From assembly GCA_036384915.1 (NCBI GenBank), contig DASVLJ010000022.1, forward strand, positions 1-51,758: a DNA stretch of 51,758 nt. The letters are read 5' to 3'. The first letter of the stretch is position 1, and each line of letters begins with the position of its first letter. The position numbers were made by a program, and so were the translations under genes. The stretch comes from PKWO01 sp036384915. GTDB taxonomy: Bacteria > Pseudomonadota > Gammaproteobacteria > Burkholderiales > Burkholderiaceae_D. The notes under the pieces are model-generated. The model was not told the origin of the DNA. It made no database searches and was given only the letters and a program-made list of their open reading frames with translations. Shown here in pieces: positions 18,263 to 27,229 of the stretch.

Positions 18263-18419
18263 CTAGGAGTCTGCGCGGCAGAACGGATTCAGACAAATTT
18301 CCGACATTTTTGGGGGTGCTTCACCCCCTCCCGATGTCGAGATCGTTGATTCTGACGCGATCTGAGAGGTCAAAAAATCTCGCGTCAATTTCATTTTCTT
18401 CTGCCGCGCAGACTCCTAG
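18263..18419. mobile_element. MITE-like inverted-repeat element, 157 bp
   Basis: Perfect 21-bp terminal inverted repeats lie at 18263-18283 and 18399-18419. Removing the outermost CTAG leaves a 17-bp repeat GAGTCTGCGCGGCAGAA flanked on both sides by CTAG, as expected for a 4-bp target duplication of IS5-group transposases. The interior has two nested hairpins: CGACAT/ATGTCG (18302-18307/18334-18339) enclosing GGGGGTG/CACCCCC, and TGACGCGA/TCGCGTCA (18353-18360/18380-18387). No ORF encodes a transposase, so it would be non-autonomous. Its right end overlaps the last codons of the GT2 gene. The family assignment is inference. Confidence 0.65.
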
Positions 18420-19224
18420 GTCTGGCTTCGCGCAGGGCAGCGACGCCCGACCCAACCTGCGAATTCATTTCTTTTTTTTCCGCTTCCGTCAGCAGCATCA
18501 GCTTGAAATACTTGTGATAAGTACTTTCCGCCGAAGAGAGCGCCACCATCAATCCGGCCTTGCCGTCGAGGAAGCCGCGGCGGAAAACGAAGGAGCGTAG
18601 GAAGGAAGTGCAGGCATGCAGGATGGCACCGCCCAGGCCGCTGCGCTTGCCTTTGGCAAAGGCTTGTTGCGCTCCCAGCGTCGAATACTGCTGCAGCTTG
18701 CGCAGATAGGTTTCGTCGTCGGCATAGCTGTAGTGCAGCATATGCTGTTTGAGCTTGCCGCAATTGCCGCTGTCAAGCTTGATGCTTTCATGCACGAGGT
18801 CGGTCGAAAAACGGCCGGCGTCGCGCTTGAACAGGCGCACGATATAGTCCGGGTACCAGCCCGAGTGGTGGATGAAGTAGCCGCAATAGCTGGAGAGGCG
18901 CGGGATGGCGTAGGCGGGTTGCGCATTGGTGGCGATCACGGCCAGGATTTCGTCGCGCAAGGCCTCGGGAATGCGCTCGTCGGCATCGATGGAAAGCACC
19001 CAGTCGCCCGTGGCGGCATCGAGCGCGCGGTTCTTTTGCGGCCCGAAACCGGGCCAGTCCGGCGTCTCGATCACGGTGGCGCCAAAGGCGCGCGCAATGT
19101 CTTGCGTGCCGTCCGTGCTGCCCGAATCCACTATAATCCACTCATTTGCGAATTTGACGCTGTCCAGGCATTCCTGAATATACTGCGCCTCGTTCTTGGT
19201 GATGATGATGACTGAGAGTTTCAT
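18391..19224 (-). CDS. Glycosyltransferase family 2, WaaE/KdtX-like
   Basis: A 277-residue GT-A enzyme starting MKLSVIIITKNEAQYIQECL. The donor-binding DSGSTDGT, the metal-binding SIDADER (DXD-like) and the C-terminal HESIKL segment are the features of the WaaE/KdtX lipopolysaccharide inner-core glucosyltransferase family. ATG 19224 is chosen; an in-frame extension to 19389 would add 55 unrelated residues and run past the msbA start. The last residues (SLRGRRK and stop) are encoded inside the right inverted repeat of the MITE-like element, so the native C-terminus has been replaced or altered by the insertion. The gene is divergent from msbA with a 152-base gap. Confidence 0.85.
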   Translation of the reverse strand: MKLSVIIITKNEAQYIQECLDSVKFANEWIIVDSGSTDGTQDIARAFGATVIETPDWPGFGPQKNRALDAATGDWVLSIDADERIPEALRDEILAVIATNAQPAYAIPRLSSYCGYFIHHSGWYPDYIVRLFKRDAGRFSTDLVHESIKLDSGNCGKLKQHMLHYSYADDETYLRKLQQYSTLGAQQAFAKGKRSGLGGAILHACTSFLRSFVFRRGFLDGKAGLMVALSSAESTYHKYFKLMLLTEAEKKEMNSQVGSGVAALREARPRSLRGRRK

Positions 19225-19376
19225 GGGCTCGGACCATAGGGAATTGCCGGATTTTAACGTGGAATCGTCTCGCGGACCGTCATTCACCGACTGCATGCGG
19301 CAAATGGCTTGAAAGCCGGCATGCTTGCCGCAAATGGCGGTTACACTTCCACTTATTCGAATTCCAATAAAACAAC

Positions 19377-21110
19377 ATGATTCCTGCAAGTCTCAAGCGC
19401 CTGTTGCAGGCCATGAAACCGCATTCCGGCCGACTGACGCTGGCCTTGCTCACCATGGGTTTCACGGCTGCGACCGAGCCGACCCTGGTGTGGATGCTCA
19501 AGGTCTTGCTCGACCGCGGCTTTGCCAAACCGCCGACGATTCCCTTCTGGAGCGTGCCGGTCGCCATCATTTCACTCTTCATTGTGCGTGGCGTTTCCAC
19601 TTTTACCACAACTTATCTGATCACCTGGGTGTCCACACGGCTCTTGAATGAAATGCGGCGCAGCATGTTCGACCGCCTGCTCGACGTGCCGCTCGGCTAC
19701 TACAACACCCGCTCGGTGGGTCAGGTGATCAACTCGATGATGTTCGAGTCGCAGCAAGTCATCGAGATGATCAAGAACGTGCTGGTCAATGCCACCTTGA
19801 GCGGCTTGACCGCCATCGGCTTGATGGGCTATCTGTTGTACCTGAACTGGCGCCTCACGCTGATCACACTGGTGTTGATCCCCGTCACCACCGTCATCAT
19901 CCGCATCACCGGCAAACGCTTGAACATGCTGACCAAGCGCTTTCTCGCGATTAATGCCGACATGACCCAGGTGCTGGAAGAAACCACGCGTGCGCACCAG
20001 GTCATCAAGCTGTTCGGCGGGCAGGATTACGAGCGCAAGCGCTTCGAGCAGCGCGCCGACGACGTGCGCCGCTATTCGATCAAGATGGCGTCCACCTTCG
20101 CCGCCACCGTGCCGATCACGCAGACGCTGACCGCGATTGCGGTATCGATCGTGATCGTTATTGCCTTGATCCAGGCCACGCACGGCGAGCAGACGCCGGG
20201 CGAATTCGTCGCCTTCATCACCAATATGCTGATGATCCTGGCGCCCCTGAAAAAGCTGGCCGAGGTCAATGGTCCGCTGCAGCGCGGCCTGTCGGCTTCC
20301 GAGGCGGTGTTCGCCCTGGTCGACGCCGAGGGCGAACGCACCGACGGCATGGTCTTGTCGGAACGCTCCAAAGGACAGCTGGACTTTGTCGATGTCGGCT
20401 TCACCTATCCGGGGGCGGAAAAACCTGCCTTGTCCAATATCAACCTGTCGATCACACCGGGCGAGACCGTGGCCTTCGTCGGCATGTCCGGCGGCGGCAA
20501 GACCACGCTGGTCAATCTGGTGCCGGAATTCCAGGCCGTCACGAGCGGCGAGATTCGTCTTGACGGACTCGCCATCGGCCGGATCGCCCTGCCCAGCCTG
20601 CGCGCGCAAATGGCCATGGTAAGCCAGCACGTGGTGCTGTTCGACGATACCGTGCGGGCCAATATCGCCTATGGCGATACGAATCCCGACCTGGCGCGCG
20701 TGGATGCCGCGGCGCGCGCGGCCCATTTGGCAGAGGTCATAGCCGGCTTGCCGCAGGGCATGGACACCATGGTCGGCGACAATGGCAACAAGCTCTCCGG
20801 CGGCCAGCGCCAGCGCCTGGCTATTGCACGTGCGATCTACAAGGACGCGCCGATCCTGATTCTCGACGAGGCGACTTCGGCACTCGATTCGGAATCCGAA
20901 CGCATGGTGCAAAACGCGCTCGACGAGTTGATGCAGGGTCGCACCACGCTGGTTATTGCGCATCGGCTCTCGACCATTGAGCGCGCTGACCGCATCGTGG
21001 TGCTCGTGCATGGCAAGATCGTCGAAATCGGTTCGCATGCCGAACTGCTGGCCAAGGGCGGCGCCTATGCCAGCCTGTACCATTCGCAATTTGAACAAGA
21101 GGTGGCATGA
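19377..21110 (+). CDS. msbA: Lipid A/LPS flippase, ABC transporter
   Basis: A 577-residue homodimeric exporter that flips lipid A-core across the inner membrane. Six transmembrane helices occupy about residues 15-300. The ATPase has Walker A GMSGGGKTT, signature LSGGQRQRLAIARAI and Walker B ILILDEATSALD. Length and the absence of a peptidase domain fit MsbA. It is first in a coupled unit with the peroxidase-related gene and waaF (4-base overlaps), next to core glycosyltransferases, which supports the lipid A role over a generic drug exporter. Confidence 0.92.
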   Translation: MIPASLKRLLQAMKPHSGRLTLALLTMGFTAATEPTLVWMLKVLLDRGFAKPPTIPFWSVPVAIISLFIVRGVSTFTTTYLITWVSTRLLNEMRRSMFDRLLDVPLGYYNTRSVGQVINSMMFESQQVIEMIKNVLVNATLSGLTAIGLMGYLLYLNWRLTLITLVLIPVTTVIIRITGKRLNMLTKRFLAINADMTQVLEETTRAHQVIKLFGGQDYERKRFEQRADDVRRYSIKMASTFAATVPITQTLTAIAVSIVIVIALIQATHGEQTPGEFVAFITNMLMILAPLKKLAEVNGPLQRGLSASEAVFALVDAEGERTDGMVLSERSKGQLDFVDVGFTYPGAEKPALSNINLSITPGETVAFVGMSGGGKTTLVNLVPEFQAVTSGEIRLDGLAIGRIALPSLRAQMAMVSQHVVLFDDTVRANIAYGDTNPDLARVDAAARAAHLAEVIAGLPQGMDTMVGDNGNKLSGGQRQRLAIARAIYKDAPILILDEATSALDSESERMVQNALDELMQGRTTLVIAHRLSTIERADRIVVLVHGKIVEIGSHAELLAKGGAYASLYHSQFEQEVA

Positions 21111-21694
21111 TGACCCAACCTATTTCTCGCTTTCCCGTTCCTGAAATCAAGGACTTGCCCGAGGATATACGGCAAAACATCCTCGCCGTGCAAGAGAAAG
21201 CGGGCTTCGTGCCAAACGTGTTCCTTTCGTTGGCACATCGTCCAGCCGAATTCCGCGCCTTCTTTGCTTATCACGATGCCCTGATGCTCAAGGAAACCGG
21301 CAGCCTGACCAAGGCTGACCGTGAAATGATCGTCATCACCACATCGGCACGCAACCATTGCCTGTATTGCGTGGTGGCGCACGGCGCCTTGCTGCGCATC
21401 TATGCCAAGAACCCGCTCATCGCGGACCAGGTCGCGACCAATCATCGCAAGGCCGACATCACACCGCGCCAACGCGCCATGCTCGATTTCGCGCTCAAGG
21501 TCTGCCTCGATTCGGAACGCGTCAACGACGACGATTACAAGGCCCTGCACGCTCACGGCTTCGATGATGAAGACATTTGGGATATCGCCGCCATTACGGC
21601 CTTCTTCGGCCTTTCCAACCGCATGGCCAACGTGATCTCGATGCGGCCCAACGACGAGTTCTACCTGATGGGCCGCGTGCCGCGCAATAAATGA
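21107..21694 (+). CDS. Peroxidase-related enzyme, AhpD/carboxymuconolactone decarboxylase family
   Basis: A 195-residue all-helical AhpD-like protein. It carries the family's redox motif in NHCLYCVVAHGALLR (CxxC followed by His), preceded by LTKADREMIVI. Members reduce peroxides with electrons from thiols, but most of this subfamily has no tested substrate. ATG 21107 overlaps the msbA stop and its own stop overlaps waaF, so it is co-translated with two lipopolysaccharide genes, which is an odd partnership. ATG 21110 is an equally possible start. Confidence 0.85.
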   Translation: MMTQPISRFPVPEIKDLPEDIRQNILAVQEKAGFVPNVFLSLAHRPAEFRAFFAYHDALMLKETGSLTKADREMIVITTSARNHCLYCVVAHGALLRIYAKNPLIADQVATNHRKADITPRQRAMLDFALKVCLDSERVNDDDYKALHAHGFDDEDIWDIAAITAFFGLSNRMANVISMRPNDEFYLMGRVPRNK

Positions 21695-22722
21695 CGACGG
21701 CGCGCCGCCTCATCATCTCGCCGAACTGGATTGGCGACGCCGTCATGGCTCAGCCGCTGGTGCAATTGCTGCATCAGCAAGACCCGGCCAGCCCCATTGA
21801 TGTGCTGGCGCCGTCCTGGGTGGCGCCCGTGTGGCGCGCCATGCGCGAGATCGACACAGTGATCGAGGCGCCATTCAAGCATGGCTCGCTGCAACTGGGT
21901 GAACGCTGGACGTTTGCGCGCCAGTTGAAGCAGCGCGGCTACAGCGCGGCCTACGTTTTACCCAACACGCTGAAGTTTGCATTGATCCCCTGGCTGGCCG
22001 GCATTCCCAACCGGGTCGGCTATAAGGGCGAGAGCCGCTATGGTTTGATCAACCGCATGCACCACGATGACGGTCCCGTGCCGCGCCCCATGGTGTCGTT
22101 TTATGCGGCTTTGGCGAAGGCGCCATCACAGGAATGCGCTCACCCCGATCAATTGCCGCGACCCAAGCTTCACATTGCCGATGGAGCGCGTGAAAAGGCC
22201 TTGACGGAACTTGGCGTGCAATTCGGCAAGCCGATGATCGCTTTTGCTCCCGGCGCAGAGTTCGGTTCAGCCAAGCGCTGGCCCACGACGCATTTCGCCC
22301 AGCTCGCCCATATCGTGCGCGATGCCTATCCGGATTCGGAAATCGTGTTGCTCGGTTCAGCCAAGGATCACGAGGTGTGCGAAGAAATCGCGGCGCAGGT
22401 CGGCGCGGTGAAGAACCTGGCCGGCGTCACCACGCTGGAACAGGCATTGTCCGTCATTGCCACAGCCGACGCGGTGGTCAGCAACGATTCCGGCTTGCTC
22501 CACATTGCTTCTGCCTTGAACCGGCCCGTGATCGGGCTCTACGGCCCGACCGACCCGAGCCATGCGCCGCCGTTCTCCGACGTGGCAAAGGCGCTGTCGC
22601 TGCATCTGTCGTGCTCGCCGTGCAAGCAGCGCGAATGCCCGCTGGGGCACCAGAATTGCATGAAGCACCTGGAGGCGCAGATGGTGTGGGAGCCCTTGCG
22701 GGGAATGTTGCAACCTGGGTAG
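21691..22722 (+). CDS. waaF: Lipopolysaccharide heptosyltransferase II
   Basis: A 343-residue GT9 GT-B enzyme that adds the second L-glycero-D-manno-heptose to Kdo2-heptose-lipid A from ADP-heptose. N-terminal SPNWIGDAVMAQPL, central APGAEFGSAKRWP, and VVSNDSGLLHIASALNRPVIGLYGPTDP are diagnostic. The Cys-containing C-terminal CSPCKQRECPLGHQNCM is also typical of WaaF. The start overlaps the preceding stop by 4 bases. The following 265-298 bases (22723 to about 23020) hold no gene that I can support. Confidence 0.95.
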   Translation: MTTARRLIISPNWIGDAVMAQPLVQLLHQQDPASPIDVLAPSWVAPVWRAMREIDTVIEAPFKHGSLQLGERWTFARQLKQRGYSAAYVLPNTLKFALIPWLAGIPNRVGYKGESRYGLINRMHHDDGPVPRPMVSFYAALAKAPSQECAHPDQLPRPKLHIADGAREKALTELGVQFGKPMIAFAPGAEFGSAKRWPTTHFAQLAHIVRDAYPDSEIVLLGSAKDHEVCEEIAAQVGAVKNLAGVTTLEQALSVIATADAVVSNDSGLLHIASALNRPVIGLYGPTDPSHAPPFSDVAKALSLHLSCSPCKQRECPLGHQNCMKHLEAQMVWEPLRGMLQPG

Positions 22723-23020
22723 ATCATGCGGGGCATGCGGGCTGCAAGGCTGCCGCTCATTCCTATCCGAATCCTGCCAGCGTGGTTTTCGGCTTGCCGG
22801 AACAGCTAAGCCTCTACCCGGCCCATCCGGGAAAATCCCACGATCAACCGTCCACGCCGTGAAGCCGCCGCCGCAAAGGCGCCGGATTTGCACCGCGTTT
22901 ATCGACAGGCATGCAATGTTTACGGCATGTTTACCATGGATTCGCTACGATGGAAGCGCATCACAGACAATCAGGGAAACCATCGTAATGTTTCATTTCC
23001 ATCCAGCCAGAAAGCCAATC

Positions 23021-23539
23021 ATGAAAAAGATCGCTGCAGTACTTTCGCTTTTCGCCTTGTCTGCCGGCGCACACGCCGCAACGCCTTCCGTGGAGTCGGT
23101 CAACAGATTGTTGGACGACATGCACATTGAAAAGATGCTTGATGCCGTCAGGCCTCAGCTGGACAACCTGTTGAAGCAGTCGGAGCAACAGGCCCTGGCC
23201 CAGAACGCGAAAGCGCCGAGCGCCGCCGAGCAAAAGATCCTCGACAAGTTCCACACCAAGGTAGTCGGCATCATCAACGCCAATCTTACTATGGACATGC
23301 TCAGGCCTGTCTATGTACGCGTCTATAAGCAGAGCTTCAGCCAGGAAGAAGTCGACGGCTTGATTACCTTCCTGGAAAGCCCGGCCGGCAAGGCCTACAC
23401 CGACAAACTGCCCGCGGCGATGCAATCGGTGATGGCGGAAATGCCGGCCATGATGGCGCCGATGACCCATGACATACAAATCGCGGCGAAAGAAATGAAC
23501 GACGAAATCGCCGCATTGCATGCGCAAAACGCGAAGTAA
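23021..23539 (+). CDS. Secreted DUF2059 protein
   Basis: A 172-residue protein with a clear Sec signal peptide (MKKIAAVLSLFALSAGAHA, cleavage after AHA) and a helical DUF2059 domain (about residues 65-150, VYKQSFSQEEVDGLITFLES). The function of DUF2059 is not established. ATG 23021 gives a standard signal peptide. ATG 22988, with AGGGAAA upstream, would add 11 residues and is possible. It is monocistronic and converges with the glutamine-synthetase-family gene, 16 bases away. Confidence 0.82.
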   Translation: MKKIAAVLSLFALSAGAHAATPSVESVNRLLDDMHIEKMLDAVRPQLDNLLKQSEQQALAQNAKAPSAAEQKILDKFHTKVVGIINANLTMDMLRPVYVRVYKQSFSQEEVDGLITFLESPAGKAYTDKLPAAMQSVMAEMPAMMAPMTHDIQIAAKEMNDEIAALHAQNAK

Positions 23540-23555
23540 TATTTGCGCAGGATTA

Positions 23556-24902
23556 TCAGGCTTGCGGCGCCAGATAGCGCCGCTCCCACGTGCTGATCTC
23601 GCTTTGGAAGTGGTCGTATTCGAGCTTCTTCACCGCGCAATACGCCGTCACGAAACCGTTGCCCATCAATCGGCGCGCGTCCGCACTTGAAGCCATGCGC
23701 TCCCAGGCGGCGAACATGGTCGGTGCGAGGTCGGGCTTGAGGTCGTAAGCATTGTCCGTTACAGCAGCACCCGGCGCGCGCTGTTCCTCCATGCCCGCCA
23801 GGCCGGCTGCCAGCGATGCGGCAATGGCCAGGTAGGGGTTGGCGTCGGCTCCGGCAATGCGGTTTTCCACGCGCCGCGCCGCCGGCCCCGAGAGCGGTAT
23901 GCGCAAACCCGTGGTGCGGTTGTCCTCACCCCATTGCAGGTTGATCGGCGCCTGGCTGCCAGGCACGAAACGGCGGTAGGAATTCACGGTAGGGGCGAAC
24001 ACGAGCATCAAGTCGGGCAGGTAATGCTGCAAGCCGCCGATGTAGTGCCGTAGCTTCATGCTGTCGCTGCCGTCGGAATTGGCGAAAATGTTGGCGCCAT
24101 TGCCGTCAACGATGCTCTGATGCAAATGCATCGAACTGCCCGGCTGGCCCGCGATCGGCTTGGCCATGAAGACGGCATTCAAGCCATGCTTGATGGCGAT
24201 TTCCTTGGCGGCGTACTTGAACAAAAATGCCTGGTCCGCCACGGCCAGCGCATCGCCATGCAAGAGGTTGATCTCAAACTGCGTCAGGCCTACTTCGTGC
24301 AGCCAGGTATCGCTCTTGATGCCGAGCGCATCGATCGCCGCATGGAACTCGTCCCAGAACGGCGCCAATTCATTGAGCATGTTCAAGCTGTAAGCCGATT
24401 GCCCGCATTCGGCACGGCCGTTGCGCGCCGGCGGCGCCGTGAGAGGCAGATCGGGATTGGTGTTGGGCGCCGTCAGATAAAACTCGATCTCGGGCGCCAC
24501 TACGGGCATCAGCCCCGCCGCGGCATAGCGCTCCAGCACGCCCTTGAGCACCGAGCGCGGTGCGAAGGCGCAATGTTCGCCGTTCATTTCGATGCAATCG
24601 TGGATCGCCATGGCGCGCGGCACGCTGCTCCAGGGAACGTCGACCAGCGTGCCGTAATCAGGAACCAGGCGCAGGTCCGGGTCGGCATCGGGGAAGATCG
24701 GGTCGTAGGAATATTCGCCCGTGATGCATTGCATGGGGATCGCCTGCGCAATACGCAATTCGGCGCCGCGTGCAAAGGCCGAGGCCGGCATCAGCTTGCC
24801 GCGCGGGTAGCCGGATACATCGGGGAAGATGCATTCCACGTCGCGGATGCCGCGTTGATTGAATTGGCTTTGCAGATCGGTCGGCAGGGCGGACATGGGC
24901 AT
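23556..24902 (-). CDS. Glutamine synthetase family protein (gamma-glutamyl-amine ligase type)
   Basis: A 448-residue GS-fold ligase. It has the metal-binding APEIEFYL, HEVGLTQFEINL, GSSMHLHQS, the ATP/ammonia region NSYRRFVPGSQAPINLQWG and RVENRIAGADANPYLA. The segments resemble PuuA-type gamma-glutamylpolyamine synthetases more than housekeeping GlnA (no adenylylation-site Tyr segment recognised). It is last in the hut cluster, 110 bases after hutG. It could assimilate the ammonia released by HutH/HutF or ligate glutamate to an amine. ATG 24896 is an alternative start; neither has a good ribosome-binding site. Confidence 0.8.
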   Translation of the reverse strand: MPMSALPTDLQSQFNQRGIRDVECIFPDVSGYPRGKLMPASAFARGAELRIAQAIPMQCITGEYSYDPIFPDADPDLRLVPDYGTLVDVPWSSVPRAMAIHDCIEMNGEHCAFAPRSVLKGVLERYAAAGLMPVVAPEIEFYLTAPNTNPDLPLTAPPARNGRAECGQSAYSLNMLNELAPFWDEFHAAIDALGIKSDTWLHEVGLTQFEINLLHGDALAVADQAFLFKYAAKEIAIKHGLNAVFMAKPIAGQPGSSMHLHQSIVDGNGANIFANSDGSDSMKLRHYIGGLQHYLPDLMLVFAPTVNSYRRFVPGSQAPINLQWGEDNRTTGLRIPLSGPAARRVENRIAGADANPYLAIAASLAAGLAGMEEQRAPGAAVTDNAYDLKPDLAPTMFAAWERMASSADARRLMGNGFVTAYCAVKKLEYDHFQSEISTWERRYLAPQA

Positions 24903-25012
24903 TGTTATGGATTGGTATTGTTGCCCATTCTACTTGAGGCAAAAGTGACGGGTATGAAACGGCCGTAGGAGGATGGCCGCCCGGGCAATACATTGCGCCC
25001 GACGTCCTGCCA

Positions 25013-25819
25013 TCAGGCGCGCTTTTGCGCCCACTCCAGCATCGCTTCCAGCAACCGGTTCAAGGTAGGCCGCACCTGCGCCGCCACCTTTTCATTGAAG
25101 CGGAATGGAAAGCTCTCTTCCATGTACGTGATCTGCGACAGTTCGAGTTGCACGGCGTGGATGTTTTCCGCCGGCCTGCCGTATTGGCGCGTGATGTAGC
25201 CGCCTTTGAAGCGGCCATTCATGGCCGTGGTATAGACCGAGGCCGAGTTGGCGATGGCCGAAAGTTTTTGTGCCAGGTCTTCGGCGCAGGAAACGCCGGA
25301 AGCCGTGCCGAGGTTGAAATCGGTCAGCCTGCCTTCGAAGAAGCGCGGCACGACCGAGGCGATCGAGTGCGCGTCCCACAGCATGGCGATGCCGTGCTCG
25401 GCGCGCAGGAGTTGCAATTCGCCCTGCAGGGCTTGGTGATAGGGTTTCCAATAGGTTTCGGTGCGCTGCGCGATCTCGGCTTCATCGGGCTGCATGCCTT
25501 CGCGGTACAGCGGTGCCCGCTCGAAGGTGTCGATCGGGCACAGTCCTGTCGTGTCCTGGCCTGGATAGAGATTGGCGTTGTCGGGCGGACGGTTCAAGTC
25601 GATCACGTAGCGCGAGTGCGTGGCCGTGATGGTCGAGCAGCCGAGTTCATCGAGGAAGTCGTATAGAAGCTCAAGATGCCAATCGGTATCGGCCAGGCGC
25701 AAGGCGTCTTCGGTCATGCGCTGTGAGATGGCCGGCGGGATATGGGTGCCGACGTGCGGCATCGACACCAGCAAAGGGGCGCTGCCTTGGCGAAACTTGA
25801 AGATGGGTGAGCTTGTCAT
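25013..25819 (-). CDS. hutG: N-formylglutamate deformylase
   Basis: A 268-residue hydrolase that splits N-formyl-L-glutamate into glutamate and formate, the last step of the five-step histidine pathway. SMPHVGTHIPP near the N-terminus, YVIDLNRPPDNANLYPG, and LWDAHSI fit the N-formylglutamate amidohydrolase family (metal-dependent). It lies 22 bases after hutF, whose product supplies its substrate. Confidence 0.93.
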   Translation of the reverse strand: MTSSPIFKFRQGSAPLLVSMPHVGTHIPPAISQRMTEDALRLADTDWHLELLYDFLDELGCSTITATHSRYVIDLNRPPDNANLYPGQDTTGLCPIDTFERAPLYREGMQPDEAEIAQRTETYWKPYHQALQGELQLLRAEHGIAMLWDAHSIASVVPRFFEGRLTDFNLGTASGVSCAEDLAQKLSAIANSASVYTTAMNGRFKGGYITRQYGRPAENIHAVQLELSQITYMEESFPFRFNEKVAAQVRPTLNRLLEAMLEWAQKRA

Positions 25820-25841
25820 GATGATGTTGCATCCGTGAAGC

Positions 25842-27224
25842 TCAATTATCCTGCAAATGCTTCAAGGCGTGGCGATAATCATCTGCATAAGCTTCATGGC
25901 GAAAGTGGTTCCCTCCGCGCACAACCCACTTTCCGCGGCTTGCCACGTCTTTCACCGGGCTGGCGCCATGGCGCGCGAACACCAGGCTGTCGGTAAGCGT
26001 ATCGCCTGCCTTGCCATGCAGGTTCGGGTGACTCGCATCGAGCACGACCAGGTCGGCGCACTGGCCCGTGCGCAAGCCCGCCACCGGCCTGCCGCTGGCT
26101 AGGGCGCCGCCATGCATGGCTTCGCGATAGAGGCCTGCGCCGACGTGCGCGCCGTCGGCGGCAAGCACGTTGCGCCGCCGGTGCAGCAGGCGCTGGCTGT
26201 ATTCGTAGAGCCGCAGCTCTTCCAGCACGTCGACGCAGATGTGGCTGTCCGAGCCTATGCCCCAGGCGCCGCCGGCCGCGTGATAGGCTTTGCCGTTGAA
26301 GATGCCGTCGCCGAGGTTGGCTTCGGTGCTGGGGCAGATGCCCGCCACGGCGCCGCTTCTGGCCAGGGCTTCGGTCTCTTCCGATGTCATGTGCGTGGCA
26401 TGGACCAGGCACCAATGCGCATCGACATCGATATTATCGAGCAGCCATTGCACCGGGCGCGCGCCGCAGGAGGCCAGGCAGTCTTCGACTTCCTTGGCTT
26501 GCTCGGCGATATGGATATGCACCGGCGCGGCGCGGTCGAAGCTGCGCAAGCCGTCGAGCAATTCGCGCAAGCTCTCGGGCGATACCGCGCGCAGCGAGTG
26601 CGGCGCGACGCCGTAGCGCAAACCCGCATGTTGCGGATGGGCGCTTTGCAGATCCTGCAGCAGCGCAAGCATCCATTGCGGCGAATTGATGAAGCGGGCT
26701 TGATTTTCCAGCGGCGGCCGGGCACCGAAGCCGCTGTATTGATACATCACTGGCAAGAGCGTCAAGCCGATACCCGCATCGGCCGCCGCTTCGATCAGGC
26801 AAGCCGACATTTCGCCCGGATGCGCATAAGCCTTGCCTTCGGCATCGTGATGCAGGTAGTGGAATTCGCACACCGAGGTGTAGCCCGCCATCAGCATTTC
26901 GCCATAGAGCTGGCGTGCTACGGCTTTGAGGATGTCCGGCGTCAGGTGCGCTGCGAAGCGGTACATCAAGGTGCGCCAGCTCCAGAAGCTGTCTGCCGGA
27001 TTGGCGCGATACTCGGTCAAGCCGGCCATGGCGCGCTGGAAGGCGTGCGAATGCAGGTTCACCATGCCGGGGATGGCCAGCGCGGCACGTTCGCCTTCGA
27101 ACCGGGCTGCAAAGTCCGCCTGCACGGCCGTCAGCAAGCCGTCGGCATCCCATTCCAGCAAGACGTTCTCGCGCCAGCCTTCGGGTAGCAAGGCGCGTTC
27201 TGCAAACAGGCTGTTCATGTTCAT
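25842..27224 (-). CDS. hutF: Formimidoylglutamate deiminase
   Basis: A 460-residue amidohydrolase-superfamily enzyme that converts N-formimino-L-glutamate to N-formyl-L-glutamate and ammonia. Metal ligands are in NLHSHAFQRAMAG (HxH), HIAEQAKEVEDC, LVHATHM and GSDSHICVD. ATG 27224 has AAAGG five bases upstream; that Shine-Dalgarno sequence directly follows the hutI stop. Its presence with HutG shows the two-step route rather than direct formiminoglutamase. Confidence 0.94.
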   Translation of the reverse strand: MNMNSLFAERALLPEGWRENVLLEWDADGLLTAVQADFAARFEGERAALAIPGMVNLHSHAFQRAMAGLTEYRANPADSFWSWRTLMYRFAAHLTPDILKAVARQLYGEMLMAGYTSVCEFHYLHHDAEGKAYAHPGEMSACLIEAAADAGIGLTLLPVMYQYSGFGARPPLENQARFINSPQWMLALLQDLQSAHPQHAGLRYGVAPHSLRAVSPESLRELLDGLRSFDRAAPVHIHIAEQAKEVEDCLASCGARPVQWLLDNIDVDAHWCLVHATHMTSEETEALARSGAVAGICPSTEANLGDGIFNGKAYHAAGGAWGIGSDSHICVDVLEELRLYEYSQRLLHRRRNVLAADGAHVGAGLYREAMHGGALASGRPVAGLRTGQCADLVVLDASHPNLHGKAGDTLTDSLVFARHGASPVKDVASRGKWVVRGGNHFRHEAYADDYRHALKHLQDN

Positions 27225-27229
27225 TGCCT

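Noticed and set aside
18312..18328. GGGGGTG-CTT-CACCCCC hairpin as an intrinsic terminator
   Set aside because: The T-run lies on the 5' side of the plus strand, so neither strand has U residues after the stem. It is better explained as part of the inverted-repeat element.
22723..23020. A small gene between waaF and the DUF2059 gene
   Set aside because: The open frames here lack a ribosome-binding site and any domain-like composition. They are read-in extensions of the DUF2059 frame or shadows.
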